A DNA stretch of 64,000 nucleotides from Streptomyces sp. Edi2 (GCF_040253635.1 NZ_JBEJGX010000003.1:8519501-8583500); one strand, 5' to 3'; positions 17,334-25,569 are shown, counted from the first letter of the stretch. Notes: generated by a model not told the origin, from the letters alone. Program-made: numbers and translations.

Positions 17334-17756
17334 GTGGACTCCGAGGCCAGAACGTTCCCTCCCCGCCCCATCCTGGGTGTCCAGGCTGTGTACGCGCGTC
17401 AGAGCAGCTGTCCCGCCGATTTCGCGATGGTCACCGTGGACTTCGAGCCCCGGGAGGGCGGCATCGCCTTCCAGGTGGCCGCCGATCTCGACATAGGTGG
17501 GTGGGACCATCGGTCCGGCATCAGCCGGTCAGACATAGCCACCTTCCACACTGCGCTCGACAGCGGAGTCCGCGAAGCGCTGGCAGAGCTGGGCGTCGGA
17601 ACCACTGCGGCGGTATCGGTTGTACTGCGCAGCATGCGTGTCCACGAACTGGATTCCCACGCCAAGGCCTTCCGGGCGGCCGGACACGTCGCAGTGCGCA
17701 ATGCCCTCGCCTTGGCCTACGAACCGTCCCCGGGGCCCCGGCGTCGCCGCACATGA
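17334..17756 (+). CDS. stand-alone elongation factor G domain IV-like protein
   Basis: 140 residues from GTG 17334; the open frame continues upstream but without coding bias. The segment SGISRSDIATFHTALDSG, then VVLRSMRVHELDSHAKAFRA and AGHVAVRNAL, aligns by eye with domain IV of EF-G (the part that enters the ribosomal A site), including the V-D-S-x-x-x-A-F and G-x-x-A-x-x-x-A spacing. No GTPase domain is present. Function is unknown. It could mimic tRNA or bind ribosomes, or simply reuse the fold. Confidence 0.55.
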   Translation: MDSEARTFPPRPILGVQAVYARQSSCPADFAMVTVDFEPREGGIAFQVAADLDIGGWDHRSGISRSDIATFHTALDSGVREALAELGVGTTAAVSVVLRSMRVHELDSHAKAFRAAGHVAVRNALALAYEPSPGPRRRRT

Positions 17757-17903
17757 CCACCCGCTGCAGTGCCGCCGACGGGCCCCCACCTGGCGAGGCG
17801 CCACTATGGCGCCCCGGCACATCGGGCTTGTTGACGTTGCCCGTCCACCGGCAAGTACCTCTCTCCGCGAGCCCGGAACGTCGTGGGTCAACCGCTCAGC
17901 CCA

Positions 17904-18137
17904 GAACGCCCACCGCGTATGACTGAACACCCCGTTGGCCCGACCGAAGCCGTACGCCGTGGCCGGGGCGACCGCGAAGACCACCGCGTCCCCCCTCCGG
18001 AATGCCTCCCCGATCCCATGGAAGATGCCTTCGGGCGAGGTGATGTGCGGCCCGTACTTCGCCTCGTACGCTGCGATCACCTCGTCCAGAAGCGCAGCAT
18101 CGGCAACCGGCTCCGCCCGGCCCTCGACGAAGGTAGG
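17904..18137 (-). pseudogene. pyridoxamine 5'-phosphate oxidase family, C-terminal fragment
   Basis: About 78 codons read VEGRAEPVADAALLDEV, then YGPHITSPEGIF, DAVVFAVAPATAYGFG and a final FSHTRWAF. This is the end of the PPOX (FMN-binding split-barrel) family, whose proteins normally stop at such a TRWxF. Here the stop is lost and the frame runs on, and the N-terminal FMN-binding half is absent. It lies antisense between two rightward genes. Confidence 0.6.
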
Positions 18138-18178
18138 TGGAAATACGGCTGGCTGAAGGGCGCGGGGAGGAGCTTGCC

Positions 18179-18715
18179 GTGACGGATATCGAGGTGCCGG
18201 GGCCCGGCCCCGACTGGCAGCAAGCCGCCATCCCGCCCTACTACACGGGCAACAACCCTGCCCATCAGTGGAGTGTGTGGGAGCGCTGTTCGTCGCTCTT
18301 CCAGATGATCGGAGGGCTGGCGCTGCCGGTGCAGCCCGTGGCCGGGCGACTGCGACTGCACGTGGAACGGTCGTGGGACGGGCTGGGCGAACTCGATGTC
18401 GTCCTGTTCGGGCTGCGGGGCTTCAGCTTCGCCATCAGCGAGCACGATGGCAATCCGGCCGGAATTTCCTTGGTCTGGCTCACCCAGCGGCACGAGGACG
18501 CCGACAAGGCCCTGGACGTCCTCCTGGAGGTGGTCGGGATCGGAGAGGAGGCCGTTGCCTTCCGCGGGGATCCGCATGAAGATCCGACTGCGCGGCGCTC
18601 CGCGGGCCGCGAAGATGCCCGGCGTCCCCAGGGCCCGGGCCCTGGGGACGTGCCGGGGACCTCTCGCTGGGCACGCCTTCGCCGCCTCTTCGGTGCGGCA
18701 CCGTCCTCTTCATGA
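18179..18715 (+). CDS. hypothetical protein
   Basis: 178 residues from GTG 18179, which has GGAGGAG seven bases upstream. The N-terminal 115 residues look like a compact mixed domain (PPYYTGNNPAHQWSVWERCS, then SWDGLGELDVVLFGLRGFSF). The rest is polar and Arg/Pro-rich. I do not recognise the family. It lies just upstream of and convergent with the decarboxylase gene. Confidence 0.6.
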   Translation: MTDIEVPGPGPDWQQAAIPPYYTGNNPAHQWSVWERCSSLFQMIGGLALPVQPVAGRLRLHVERSWDGLGELDVVLFGLRGFSFAISEHDGNPAGISLVWLTQRHEDADKALDVLLEVVGIGEEAVAFRGDPHEDPTARRSAGREDARRPQGPGPGDVPGTSRWARLRRLFGAAPSSS

Positions 18716-18751
18716 GGTCGGCGAGGGCCGTGTCATGCCGCAAGCCCCTGG

Positions 18752-19225
18752 TTATGCGAACTGGCCGGGCCGGTAGTCGCCGGCGGGCTGTTGGATGAGG
18801 ACGTTCGCCCGGTTGAAGGCGTTGATGAGGGCGATGGCGCACACCAGGGCGGCCAGTTGCTCCTCGTCGTAGTGCTTGGCGGCGTTCGCCCAGGCCTCGT
18901 CGGTGACCCCACCGGCCGCATCCGCGATGCGGGTGCCCTGTTCCGTCAGCTCCAGCGCGGCCCGTTCGGCCTCGGTGAAGACCGTGGCCTCCCGCCACGC
19001 CGCGACCAGGTTGAGACGTACCGAGGTCTCACCGGCCGCGGCGGCGTCTTTGCTGTGCATGTCGGTGCAGAAGCCGCACCCGTTGATCTGACTGGCGCGG
19101 AGCTTCACCAGCTCTTGCGTCGTGGCCGGCAGTGTCGAGTCCTCCAGCACCTTGCCTGCCGCAATGATGTGCTTGAAGACCTTGCCCATGGTCGGGCTGC
19201 CGAAGGCGTTCAGTCGGGCACTCAT
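18752..19225 (-). CDS. carboxymuconolactone decarboxylase/AhpD-like protein, ECF41 target candidate
   Basis: 157 residues from ATG 19225, with GAGGAG upstream. The CMD core is clear: QELVKLRASQINGCGFC, with the redox pair Cys50 and Cys53 and His57 (C-x-x-C-x-x-x-H), then RLNLVAAWREATVF. AhpD-like members give peroxidase-type activity. CMD proteins are one of the three classes (carboxymuconolactone decarboxylase, oxidoreductase, epimerase) genetically linked to ECF41 sigma factors. The promoter at 19291-19317 matches the ECF41 consensus exactly, and an ECF41 gene lies 6.5 kb away. Confidence 0.9.
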   Translation of the reverse strand: MSARLNAFGSPTMGKVFKHIIAAGKVLEDSTLPATTQELVKLRASQINGCGFCTDMHSKDAAAAGETSVRLNLVAAWREATVFTEAERAALELTEQGTRIADAAGGVTDEAWANAAKHYDEEQLAALVCAIALINAFNRANVLIQQPAGDYRPGQFA

Positions 19226-19290
19226 GGTGCGCTCCTCTGTCGTGGTGGGGCTTACGTTCGTTCGTTGCTTATCGGTGCTTGCACACTGAT

Positions 19291-19317
19291 GACGGAACAG
19301 CCCGGCAGAATGTGACA
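19291..19317 (-). promoter_or_regulatory. ECF41-type promoter of the decarboxylase gene
   Basis: On the minus strand TGTCACA (19317-19311) is followed after exactly 16 bases by CGTC (19294-19291). This is the known ECF41 consensus, and it leaves a 5' leader of about 60 bases before the ATG at 19225. Confidence 0.8.
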
Positions 19318-19539
19318 TGAACGCCTGACCTGCGGTTTCCTTCCTGCGCCGTAGCGGGGCCACTGAGGCGACGCACAGGTCCACTGCGAGAGGCCGCCCC
19401 CGGTGGTCAGTCCCACGAGCGTCACGGAGACCCGTTGCACGGCGGAACGTCCGTGGCTCGTGGCCCGTGGGGTTGAGGCCGGGGGGAGTCCACGCCGTGG
19501 CGGGAGGTTCGGGTCAGGCCGGGTCTTGTGTGGTGGCCG

Positions 19540-19695
19540 GGGCGGGGTGCCGTGGTGGAGGCGCCAGTTGGGGTCGATGCGCATGGTGGCCTGCCCGTCC
19601 GTGTCGTAGGGCTGCCAGCCGGGGTCACCGTGGGTGGCGAAGGCGACCCAGGCGGCGTGGGTGCGGGCCGCGAGGTCCGCGACGTCCCGGTCTGG
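19540..19695 (-). pseudogene. type-B carboxylesterase, C-terminal fragment
   Basis: About 50 codons read RDVADLAARTHAAWVAFATH, then GDPGWQPYDT and TMRIDPNWRLHHG. This matches the last helix and strand of para-nitrobenzyl-type carboxylesterases (HAAWVxFA...GDPGWPxYD...TMxFD). No upstream part in the same frame is recognisable, so it is a scrap. Confidence 0.55.
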
Positions 19696-19699
19696 CCGG

Positions 19700-20087
19700 T
19701 CGGGGCCGAGAAGGCCTCGCCCTCAGGGCGGCCGCTTCGGTCTTCACCTACGTAGGCGTCTTCCGCGACGAGGAGCACCTTGCCGACTTCCTCACCGGCG
19801 GGTTCGAGGGCAGCGAGGGAGTCACCTCCCAGGGGTGCTCCCTGCAACTGGAGGTGTTCAAGCGGTACTGGACGGCCCGGCCTTGAACTCCGCCGAACCG
19901 GTGCCGATGACCGTGTCGGCGCGCAAAGTGGGCCGGTGCCCTGCAGAATCCAGTACCGAGAACCCAGTACCGGCAGAGGAATTGGCGATGTCGGGGTGGG
20001 GCGGGATGGGGCGGGGCGGTCCGGCTCGGGCGGTCGTGTTGGGTGAATGGTCCGTGCGCGGTGTGCGCGGGCGGGGAGGGAGTCACA
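19700..20087. other. decayed intergenic stretch
   Basis: No intact gene. A plus-strand fragment of about 50 codons ending at 19886 (YVGVFRDEEHLADFLTGG ... FKRYWTARP) has coding character but no start. CCAGTACCG occurs twice near 19950-19970. The segment just before 20088 contains the GGGAGGGAG ribosome binding site of the next gene. Confidence 0.4.
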
Positions 20088-21632
20088 GTGGGGGCGGTCG
20101 AGGGAACAGCCGGGGTCGCGGAGCTGCTCAAGGAGTTGAAGGACCGCTCCGGGAGCAGCTACGGGGCGCTCGCCAAGCGGCTGCACATGAGCACGTCGAC
20201 GCTGCACCGCTACTGCAACGGTGATGCGGTGCCGACGGAGTACGCACCGCTGGAGCGGCTGGCACGGCTGTGCCGGGCAACGCCGGAGGAACTGGTGGAG
20301 CTGCATCGGCGGTGGATCCTGGCGGACGAGGCACGACGCCGGGAGCGGGACCGTAAGCAAGCGGGCAGGGCCAGGGCGGTTGTTGAGGCGGGGGGCGAGA
20401 CGGGGGATGAGACGGTTGCCGGGCCATGGACCGCGGCCGCGTCCGAGCGAAGTGCCGGGGCCGAGCGAAGTGCCGGGTCCGGGTCCGGCTCCCGGCGTAC
20501 GTCCGGCACGCGGTCCGGGCCCGACTCCGGCGTGCAGTCCGCGTCCACATCCGAGGCCACATCCGAGGCCACATCCGAATCCGGCTCCGGGGCCGACTCC
20601 GGCGCCGCGCCCGTGCCGCCACCCGCTCACCTTGAGACCGTGGCCGCGTCCGCCCCGGGTCGCCGGGTCGCCGAGATCAGCCCCGAGGGGCGGCCCGTCG
20701 GCCAGGTAACGCCCGGGGGCCGCCGGCGGCGCATCGCACTGGCGGCCGGCATTGCCGTGGCCGCCGTGGCCGTCTCCGCCGCGCTGACCGCCGGCCTGGT
20801 CGCCGGTGGGGACGGGTACGACCGCGACGCGGCAGCCGGGCGGACCGCAAGTGCGGAGAGCGGCGACGGGGCGGCGCGGGCCGAGGACGGCCGGTTGCCC
20901 TCGGCGTCCGCGAAGCCGCCCGTGACGGGGAGCACGGGCCCGACGCCGTCTCCGTCCGCCTCCCCCTCCCCGTCCCGTCCGGCCGGCGGCGGGCAGGCGA
21001 ACCCGCCGGGCACGGACGACCGGGCCGGGCTCCCGGTGAGTGTGGATGTCCGCCCGTACCGCTGGGAGAGCCCGTGCAGCCAGCGCTACTTGGTCGACCG
21101 GCCCCCGGGCAAGATGCCTACGCCACCGCCCGAACAGGACGCCCGGGGCTGGATTTCGTCGCTGGGCGCGGTCTCGGCGGACAGCCAGCTGGTGCAGGTG
21201 TCGGTGCAGGGCACGGGGGACGAGACCGTGGTGTTGCACGGGCTGCGGGTGCGGGTGGTGAGTAGTACCGCGCCGCCCGCCTGGAACGCCTACAGCATGG
21301 GCGTGGGCTGCGGCGGCGGCATCACGCCCAAGACGTTCGGGGTCTCCCTGGACGCGGCGCAGCCCAGCATCGTGCCGCAGGGCGGACAGCGGGACTTCCC
21401 CTACAAGGTGAGCGAGCGGGACCCCGAGGTCTTCAAGATCACCGCGCGCGCCGGGGCCCGCGCGGTGCGCTGGTACCTGGAACTGGAGTGGTCCAGCGGG
21501 AACCGGCACGGCACGCTCCGCATCGACGACAACGGGGAGCCGTTCCACACCAGCGGGATGGAGGGCCGGCCGCAGTACGACTACCCGCTGGGCGGGCACG
21601 AATGGATTCCCGCCCCGAAGGAGAACGGCTGA
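20088..21632 (+). CDS. membrane-anchored XRE-type HTH protein with extracytoplasmic C-terminal domain
   Basis: 514 residues from GTG 20088, preceded by GGGAGGGAG. Residues about 8-70 form an HTH (ELLKELKDRSGSSYGALAKR, then STSTLHRYCNG) and are followed by a basic helix. Residues 85-205 are a disordered Ser/Ala/Gly linker with direct repeats (near 20550-20600). A single transmembrane helix lies at about 214-236, and a Pro/Ser-rich spacer leads to a folded domain (about 320-510, with YRWESPCSQRYLVD and LELEWSSGNRHGTL). The topology is of a one-component sensor that could bind DNA inside and read the cell surface outside. The ligand is unknown. Confidence 0.8.
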   Translation: MGAVEGTAGVAELLKELKDRSGSSYGALAKRLHMSTSTLHRYCNGDAVPTEYAPLERLARLCRATPEELVELHRRWILADEARRRERDRKQAGRARAVVEAGGETGDETVAGPWTAAASERSAGAERSAGSGSGSRRTSGTRSGPDSGVQSASTSEATSEATSESGSGADSGAAPVPPPAHLETVAASAPGRRVAEISPEGRPVGQVTPGGRRRRIALAAGIAVAAVAVSAALTAGLVAGGDGYDRDAAAGRTASAESGDGAARAEDGRLPSASAKPPVTGSTGPTPSPSASPSPSRPAGGGQANPPGTDDRAGLPVSVDVRPYRWESPCSQRYLVDRPPGKMPTPPPEQDARGWISSLGAVSADSQLVQVSVQGTGDETVVLHGLRVRVVSSTAPPAWNAYSMGVGCGGGITPKTFGVSLDAAQPSIVPQGGQRDFPYKVSERDPEVFKITARAGARAVRWYLELEWSSGNRHGTLRIDDNGEPFHTSGMEGRPQYDYPLGGHEWIPAPKENG

Positions 21633-21737
21633 GCCCGGCCCGGACCGGCCGCTACCGGGGTCGTGCTCCGGCCTGCTACCGGGACCGTGCTCGCACCAGC
21701 TACCGGGCCGGTCTCTGACCAGATCAGCGGTGCTCGT

Positions 21738-22481
21738 TCACCAGGTCAGCGCGTCCTTGGAACGGGACTGCCAGTAGGTGACCCATGCCGAACTGTCGGT
21801 GTGGACACCTCCGTTGGGCAGCTTGAGCTGCACGGACGGGCCGGTGGATCCGTTGCCCGCCCGGTTGCCGAACAGGACGCCCAGGTTGCGGGCGGTGTTG
21901 CCGCCGCTGCCCGAGCCGTCCGCGGACTGGTACATGATCCCCGCGTACGCCGACTCGCCCGGCGCGAGCGTGACCACAGCCTGCGGCTTGGAGGCGTCGA
22001 GGAACGTGGTGGCGGCCTGGGCGTCGTCCCAGCGGAGGTAGGGCGCGCCGTAGGCGTTGCAGGGCACGGAGCCGGTGTTGGTGGCGGTCAGCAGCATGTG
22101 GTTGACGGGGCGAAGGACCTTGGTCACGGTGACCTTGACGTGCGCGCCGGTGCAGGCGGTGGTCGTCGACCGGCTGCCGGAACCCTGTCCGGCGGCCCGA
22201 CCCGGGCCGTTCTTACCGGCCTTCGCGCCGCCGGAGGCGCCGGACGACATGGTGGTCCCGGACGTGTGATCGCCCTTGGCGGGGCCGTTGCCGTCGCCCT
22301 TGCCGTCGCCGTCCGAAGGGGACTCAGCACCCTGGCCGCCGGTCAACGGCCGGGAGGACGCGGTCGGGGCCTGGCCGCCGGTGTCCTTGGTGGCGTCGTT
22401 CTGGCAGGCGGTCAGCGCCAGGCTTGCCGTCAGGACGGCGGCGGAGGCGACGAGATGGGTGACGCGACGGGTGGTGCGCAT
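21738..22481 (-). CDS. DUF4232-domain lipoprotein
   Basis: 247 residues. The N-terminus RRVTHLVASAAVLTASLALTAC is a lipoprotein signal with the lipobox LTAC, and Cys26 would be lipidated. A Gly/Ser/Lys-rich linker (about 27-108) leads to a DUF4232 domain starting TTTACTGAHVKVTV and ending AWVTYWQSRSKDALTW. It is anchored on the outer face of the membrane and its function is unknown. It follows a 39-codon membrane gene on the same strand and converges with the membrane HTH gene; the two ends are about 100 bases apart, where GCTACCGGG occurs three times. Confidence 0.85.
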   Translation of the reverse strand: MRTTRRVTHLVASAAVLTASLALTACQNDATKDTGGQAPTASSRPLTGGQGAESPSDGDGKGDGNGPAKGDHTSGTTMSSGASGGAKAGKNGPGRAAGQGSGSRSTTTACTGAHVKVTVTKVLRPVNHMLLTATNTGSVPCNAYGAPYLRWDDAQAATTFLDASKPQAVVTLAPGESAYAGIMYQSADGSGSGGNTARNLGVLFGNRAGNGSTGPSVQLKLPNGGVHTDSSAWVTYWQSRSKDALTW

Positions 22482-22530
22482 GGTGAGCGGGTGCCTTCTG
22501 TTCGGTTGCGTGGGGTCGGTATGCGTGCCG

Positions 22531-22650
22531 TCAGAGACGGCCGGCGAGCAGGAGGAAGACGGTGGTGGCCGATGCGACGAGCACGGCCACAGCTACCGCG
22601 TCGGTGATGTCGGCGTCGCGGAACCGGCGGAGCCGGAATCGTGTCCGCAC
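22531..22650 (-). CDS. 39-residue single-pass membrane protein
   Basis: A GTG at 22650 with GGGAGA six bases upstream opens 39 codons ending in TGA at 22531. The product starts with basic residues (RTRFRLRRFRDAD) and ends with one hydrophobic helix (AVAVAVLVASATTVFLLLAG). Its stop is 49 bases before the DUF4232 lipoprotein start, so both may be on one transcript. The size is below usual gene-calling limits. Confidence 0.5.
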   Translation of the reverse strand: MRTRFRLRRFRDADITDAVAVAVLVASATTVFLLLAGRL

Positions 22651-22668
22651 GGGGTCTCCCTTCGGTCG

Positions 22669-22727
22669 GCGGCATACGGCAGCGGCATACGGCCTGCGAG
22701 ACGCGGGCCTGCGGCATACGGCCTGCG
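22669..22727. repeat. GCGGCATACGGC direct repeats upstream of the small membrane gene
   Basis: GCGGCATACGGC occurs at 22669, 22682 and 22711. The last two copies extend to GCGGCATACGGCCTGCG. They sit 20-80 bases upstream of the 39-codon gene, in its promoter region. Confidence 0.55.
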
Positions 22728-22920
22728 GCGTGACGCCGTGGTTGCTTGCCGGCCTCAGCTTGCGGCGCCCTCTGACCCGGTCGCCACGGCCGACGCCGAA
22801 AACGGGACGCGGGAACGCTCGTACCCCGTCTGACCTGCGGGAACGGTCCCTGCCTGGAACGCTGTGATGGGACGGGGAGGCAGTAGGGGGACGCCGCCGG
22901 AGCCAAGGGGGCGTCCCCCT

Positions 22921-23661
22921 TTACCGGCGCCCGGCCGCCTCGACAACGACGGCCAGGTCTGCGCCCGCTCGGAGGAGTGCCACGGTGCGTGTGGCGATCT
23001 GCTCCACACGCTGCCGCAGGATGCGTTGGGCCTCTCCCTGGCCGTCGAGTTGCCGCAGGGAGTCCATGGCCTCGCGCACGGCGGGAATGCTGTAGCCGGC
23101 GCCGCGGAGAGCCGTCACGATGCGCGCTGCCCTGATGGCCGGCAGGCCGTAGCGACGTGCTCGCAGGGACGTCACCCGCTCCGGGGTGACAAGCCCTTCC
23201 TGCTCCCAGAACCGCAGGGTCGAGGGGCGTACGCGGAGCGCTTCGGCGAGCTCCGTGATCGTCATCGCGTCGCTCTCCTGCTCACACCCGGTGGCCTCCG
23301 CTTCGGCCTGGATCGCCCGCAACGCCCGTTGGGCACGCAGCGCCTCCTCACGTTCCCGAGCGAGCCGGACGTGGACCGCATTGATCGCCGAGGCCGCCTC
23401 CGCGGTCGTCTCCGTTCGCAGCCGTGCGAGCATCTGCCGGGCCGCGACCGGCCCCATGGCACCCGCGAGTGCCCGGTAGGCCCGAAGCGCGTGCACATGA
23501 AGCGGTGTGTAGGAGCGGTAGCCGTTGCTCGATCGAGCGGCTGCGGGAATGACCCCCAGCCGTTCCAGGTCGCGCACCTGCTGCACCGAGTACCCCGACT
23601 GCCTGGCCACGTCGACGGTGCGCAGCAGTACCCGTTGCGCACCGCTCGCCGGCTCGCCCAT
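22921..23661 (-). CDS. double MerR-type HTH regulator
   Basis: 246 residues from ATG 23661 (an ATG seven codons earlier is possible). Two MerR-like winged-helix modules are present. One is N-terminal (LRTVDVARQSGYSVQQVRDL, then GVIPAAARSSNGYRSYT). The other is central (MTITELAEALRVRPSTLRFW, then EQEGLVTPERVTSLRARRYG). A long helix follows each. Ordinary MerR proteins carry one such domain per chain. The divergent DUF6194 gene starts 41 bases away, so both probably share a regulated promoter. Confidence 0.85.
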   Translation of the reverse strand: MGEPASGAQRVLLRTVDVARQSGYSVQQVRDLERLGVIPAAARSSNGYRSYTPLHVHALRAYRALAGAMGPVAARQMLARLRTETTAEAASAINAVHVRLAREREEALRAQRALRAIQAEAEATGCEQESDAMTITELAEALRVRPSTLRFWEQEGLVTPERVTSLRARRYGLPAIRAARIVTALRGAGYSIPAVREAMDSLRQLDGQGEAQRILRQRVEQIATRTVALLRAGADLAVVVEAAGRR

Positions 23662-23702
23662 CGCCCAACCCCACATAAGCACTTGAAGGTGATGCTTGAA
23701 CC

Positions 23703-24164
23703 ATGAGTATGGAACAGATCATTGAGGCCGTACGGGGCTTCGACGGCGCGCTCGTGGTCATCCCGGAGCTGGGCGGTGACTTCCCGGAATTCACGTGGGG
23801 GAGCGCATTTTTCTCTTTCGCCCCCGACGGTCAGCTGCCGCAGAACGGCCAGCCCTACGGCACGATCGTCGCCAGGAACTACCCCGACGACACCGCTTCC
23901 GCCCTCGACGCTCCGGGCCGGTGGCGCGTGAACATCCATGTCGACCGAGCGACGTTCCGGGAGCTCACCGGGGAGGAGCCACGCAGCCTCACCCGGCCTC
24001 GCGACCACTCAGCCGCCGATTGCGTGATGCCGCACCCGGTGTACGGGGCGCTCGGCTGGCTCGCTGTCGTCAATCCGGGGGAGAGGACCACGGACACGGT
24101 GGTGCAGCTGCTGCGCGGTGCTCACGACGCGGCTCGTGCGAGGTTCGCGCGGCGCCGGTCGTAG
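23703..24164 (+). CDS. DUF6194-family protein
   Basis: 153 residues. MEQIIEAVRGFDGALVV, then FPEFTWGSAFF, NGQPYGTIVARNYPDDTAS and WRVNIHVDRATFRELTG follow the DUF6194 pattern. It is a small cytoplasmic protein common in Streptomyces, of unknown function. ATG at 23703 or 23709. It is divergent from the double MerR gene, and the gap carries CTTGAA twice. Confidence 0.8.
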   Translation: MSMEQIIEAVRGFDGALVVIPELGGDFPEFTWGSAFFSFAPDGQLPQNGQPYGTIVARNYPDDTASALDAPGRWRVNIHVDRATFRELTGEEPRSLTRPRDHSAADCVMPHPVYGALGWLAVVNPGERTTDTVVQLLRGAHDAARARFARRRS

Positions 24165-24270
24165 CTGGGTGTGCCATACCCAGGAACAACCCGTCCTGGA
24201 TGGTCCTTCCACTGCGGCCCAGACTCCGGAGAGCAGACCCCCGTCACGTTCTCTACGAGGAGGCAACAAC

Positions 24271-25005
24271 ATGCCACCGACCACCAAGGTTGTCGCGATC
24301 ACCGGTGCGAGCAGCGGTATCGGTGAGGCGACCGCACGCCGTCTGGCGGCCGACGAGCACCAGGTCCTTCTCGGTGCGCGCCGCACCGGCCGGCTGGAGC
24401 GACTGGTCGAAGAGATCACGAAGGAGGGCGGTACCGCCGCCTTCGTCAAGCTGGATGTCACCGACGCGGCAGACATGCGGGCGTTCATCGATGCGGCGCT
24501 GGGCCGGTACGGCCGGATCGACGCCCTCGTGAACAACGCGGGTGTGATGCCCCTCTCCCCGCTGGAAGCGCTCAAGACCGATGAGTGGGACCGCATGATC
24601 GACGTGAACGTGCGGGGAGTTCTGCACGGCATCGCCGCCGCCCTGCCCACGATGCGCGCACAGGGCGGCGGGCACTTCGTGACCATCGCCTCCGTCGGCG
24701 CGTACGAGGTGTCGCCCACCGCCGCCGTCTACTGCGCCACCAAATTCGCCGTCCGGGCGATTTCCGAAGGGCTGCGCCAGGAGTCGGCAGGCGACATCCG
24801 GGTCACCCTCGTCTCCCCCGGCGTGACGGAGTCCGAACTCGCGGACAGCATCTCCGACCCCGCGGCCAGGGAGGCGATGAAGACCTACCGCGCCGTGGCA
24901 CTGCCCGCATCGGCCATCGCGGAGGCCATCGCCTACGCCCTCGCGCAGCCGCCGCAGGTCGATGTGAACGAGATCGTCGTCCGCCCCACCGCCAGCGCCC
25001 AGTGA
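24271..25005 (+). CDS. short-chain dehydrogenase/reductase
   Basis: 244 residues from ATG 24271, with GAGGAGG upstream. TGASSGIG near residue 11 is the NAD(P) loop. NNAGVMPLSPLEALK carries the NAG block, and VYCATKFAV supplies the catalytic Tyr-x-x-x-Lys. Arg residues after the second strand (LLGARRTGRLERL) suggest NADPH preference. The substrate is unknown. It is followed after 26 bases by an NTF2-like gene, probably in the same operon. SDRs are often near ECF41 factors, and one lies 0.8 kb downstream. Confidence 0.9.
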   Translation: MPPTTKVVAITGASSGIGEATARRLAADEHQVLLGARRTGRLERLVEEITKEGGTAAFVKLDVTDAADMRAFIDAALGRYGRIDALVNNAGVMPLSPLEALKTDEWDRMIDVNVRGVLHGIAAALPTMRAQGGGHFVTIASVGAYEVSPTAAVYCATKFAVRAISEGLRQESAGDIRVTLVSPGVTESELADSISDPAAREAMKTYRAVALPASAIAEAIAYALAQPPQVDVNEIVVRPTASAQ

Positions 25006-25031
25006 CCCACCCCGAAAGGAAAGGAGCAGGC

Positions 25032-25505
25032 ATGCCACCCACTGCCGCCGACTACGACAGCCTGGTACGAAGACTGCGGGTCCTGGAGGACCAAGAAGCC
25101 CTGCGCGCCCTCATGATCCGGGGATGGCGGGCACTCGACCGCAAGGACTGGCAGACCTGGATCGCAGGCTGGGCCGACGACGCGGTGCTGGAGTTCGGGC
25201 CGTGGGAGCAGATCCACGGGAAGGACGCGGTCCGGGCGACGGTGGAAGCAGCGGAAGCGCCGTACCCGAGCATGCAGCATCACCTCCTCAACATGCACTT
25301 CGACGTAGACGGTGACCGGGCGACCGGCATCGGCTACATGTGGTTCGTCGCCGTCACCGAAGCCGGGAAGACCTCCTCCCCGTATGCGATGGGCGGCCCG
25401 TACGACTGGGAATTCAGCCGTGGCCCGAACGGCTGGCTCCTGACGCGTCAGAGGCTCGGTGTCTGGTGGACCCAGGGTGAGGACGCGGTGAAGGCCTTCG
25501 AGTAG
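25032..25505 (+). CDS. SnoaL-like NTF2-fold protein
   Basis: 157 residues from ATG 25032, with AAGGAG upstream. LRVLEDQEALRALMIRGWRA, then DWQTWIAGWADDAVLEFG and MQHHLLNMHFDVDGDRATG, match the SnoaL-like/hydroxylating dehydratase group, including the His pair in QHHLLN. It probably acts on, or binds, a small hydrophobic substrate together with the SDR just upstream. The exact reaction cannot be told. Confidence 0.85.
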   Translation: MPPTAADYDSLVRRLRVLEDQEALRALMIRGWRALDRKDWQTWIAGWADDAVLEFGPWEQIHGKDAVRATVEAAEAPYPSMQHHLLNMHFDVDGDRATGIGYMWFVAVTEAGKTSSPYAMGGPYDWEFSRGPNGWLLTRQRLGVWWTQGEDAVKAFE

Positions 25506-25513
25506 CGGGGCCC

Positions 25514-25569
25514 GGGAAGCGGGGAAGCGGGGAAGCGGGGAAGCGGGGAAGCGGGGAAGCGGGGAAGCC
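25514..25569. repeat. 8-bp tandem repeat (GGGAAGCG) x7
   Basis: Six exact copies plus one with a last-base change lie directly after the NTF2-like gene. A degenerate tail follows to about 25600. The unit length is not a multiple of three and the array is outside genes. Confidence 0.9.

Noticed and set aside
19422..21599. 725-codon minus-strand open frame across the membrane HTH gene
   Set aside because: Arg/Gly/Pro-rich antisense shadow caused by high GC; the plus-strand gene has a clear HTH and TM helix.
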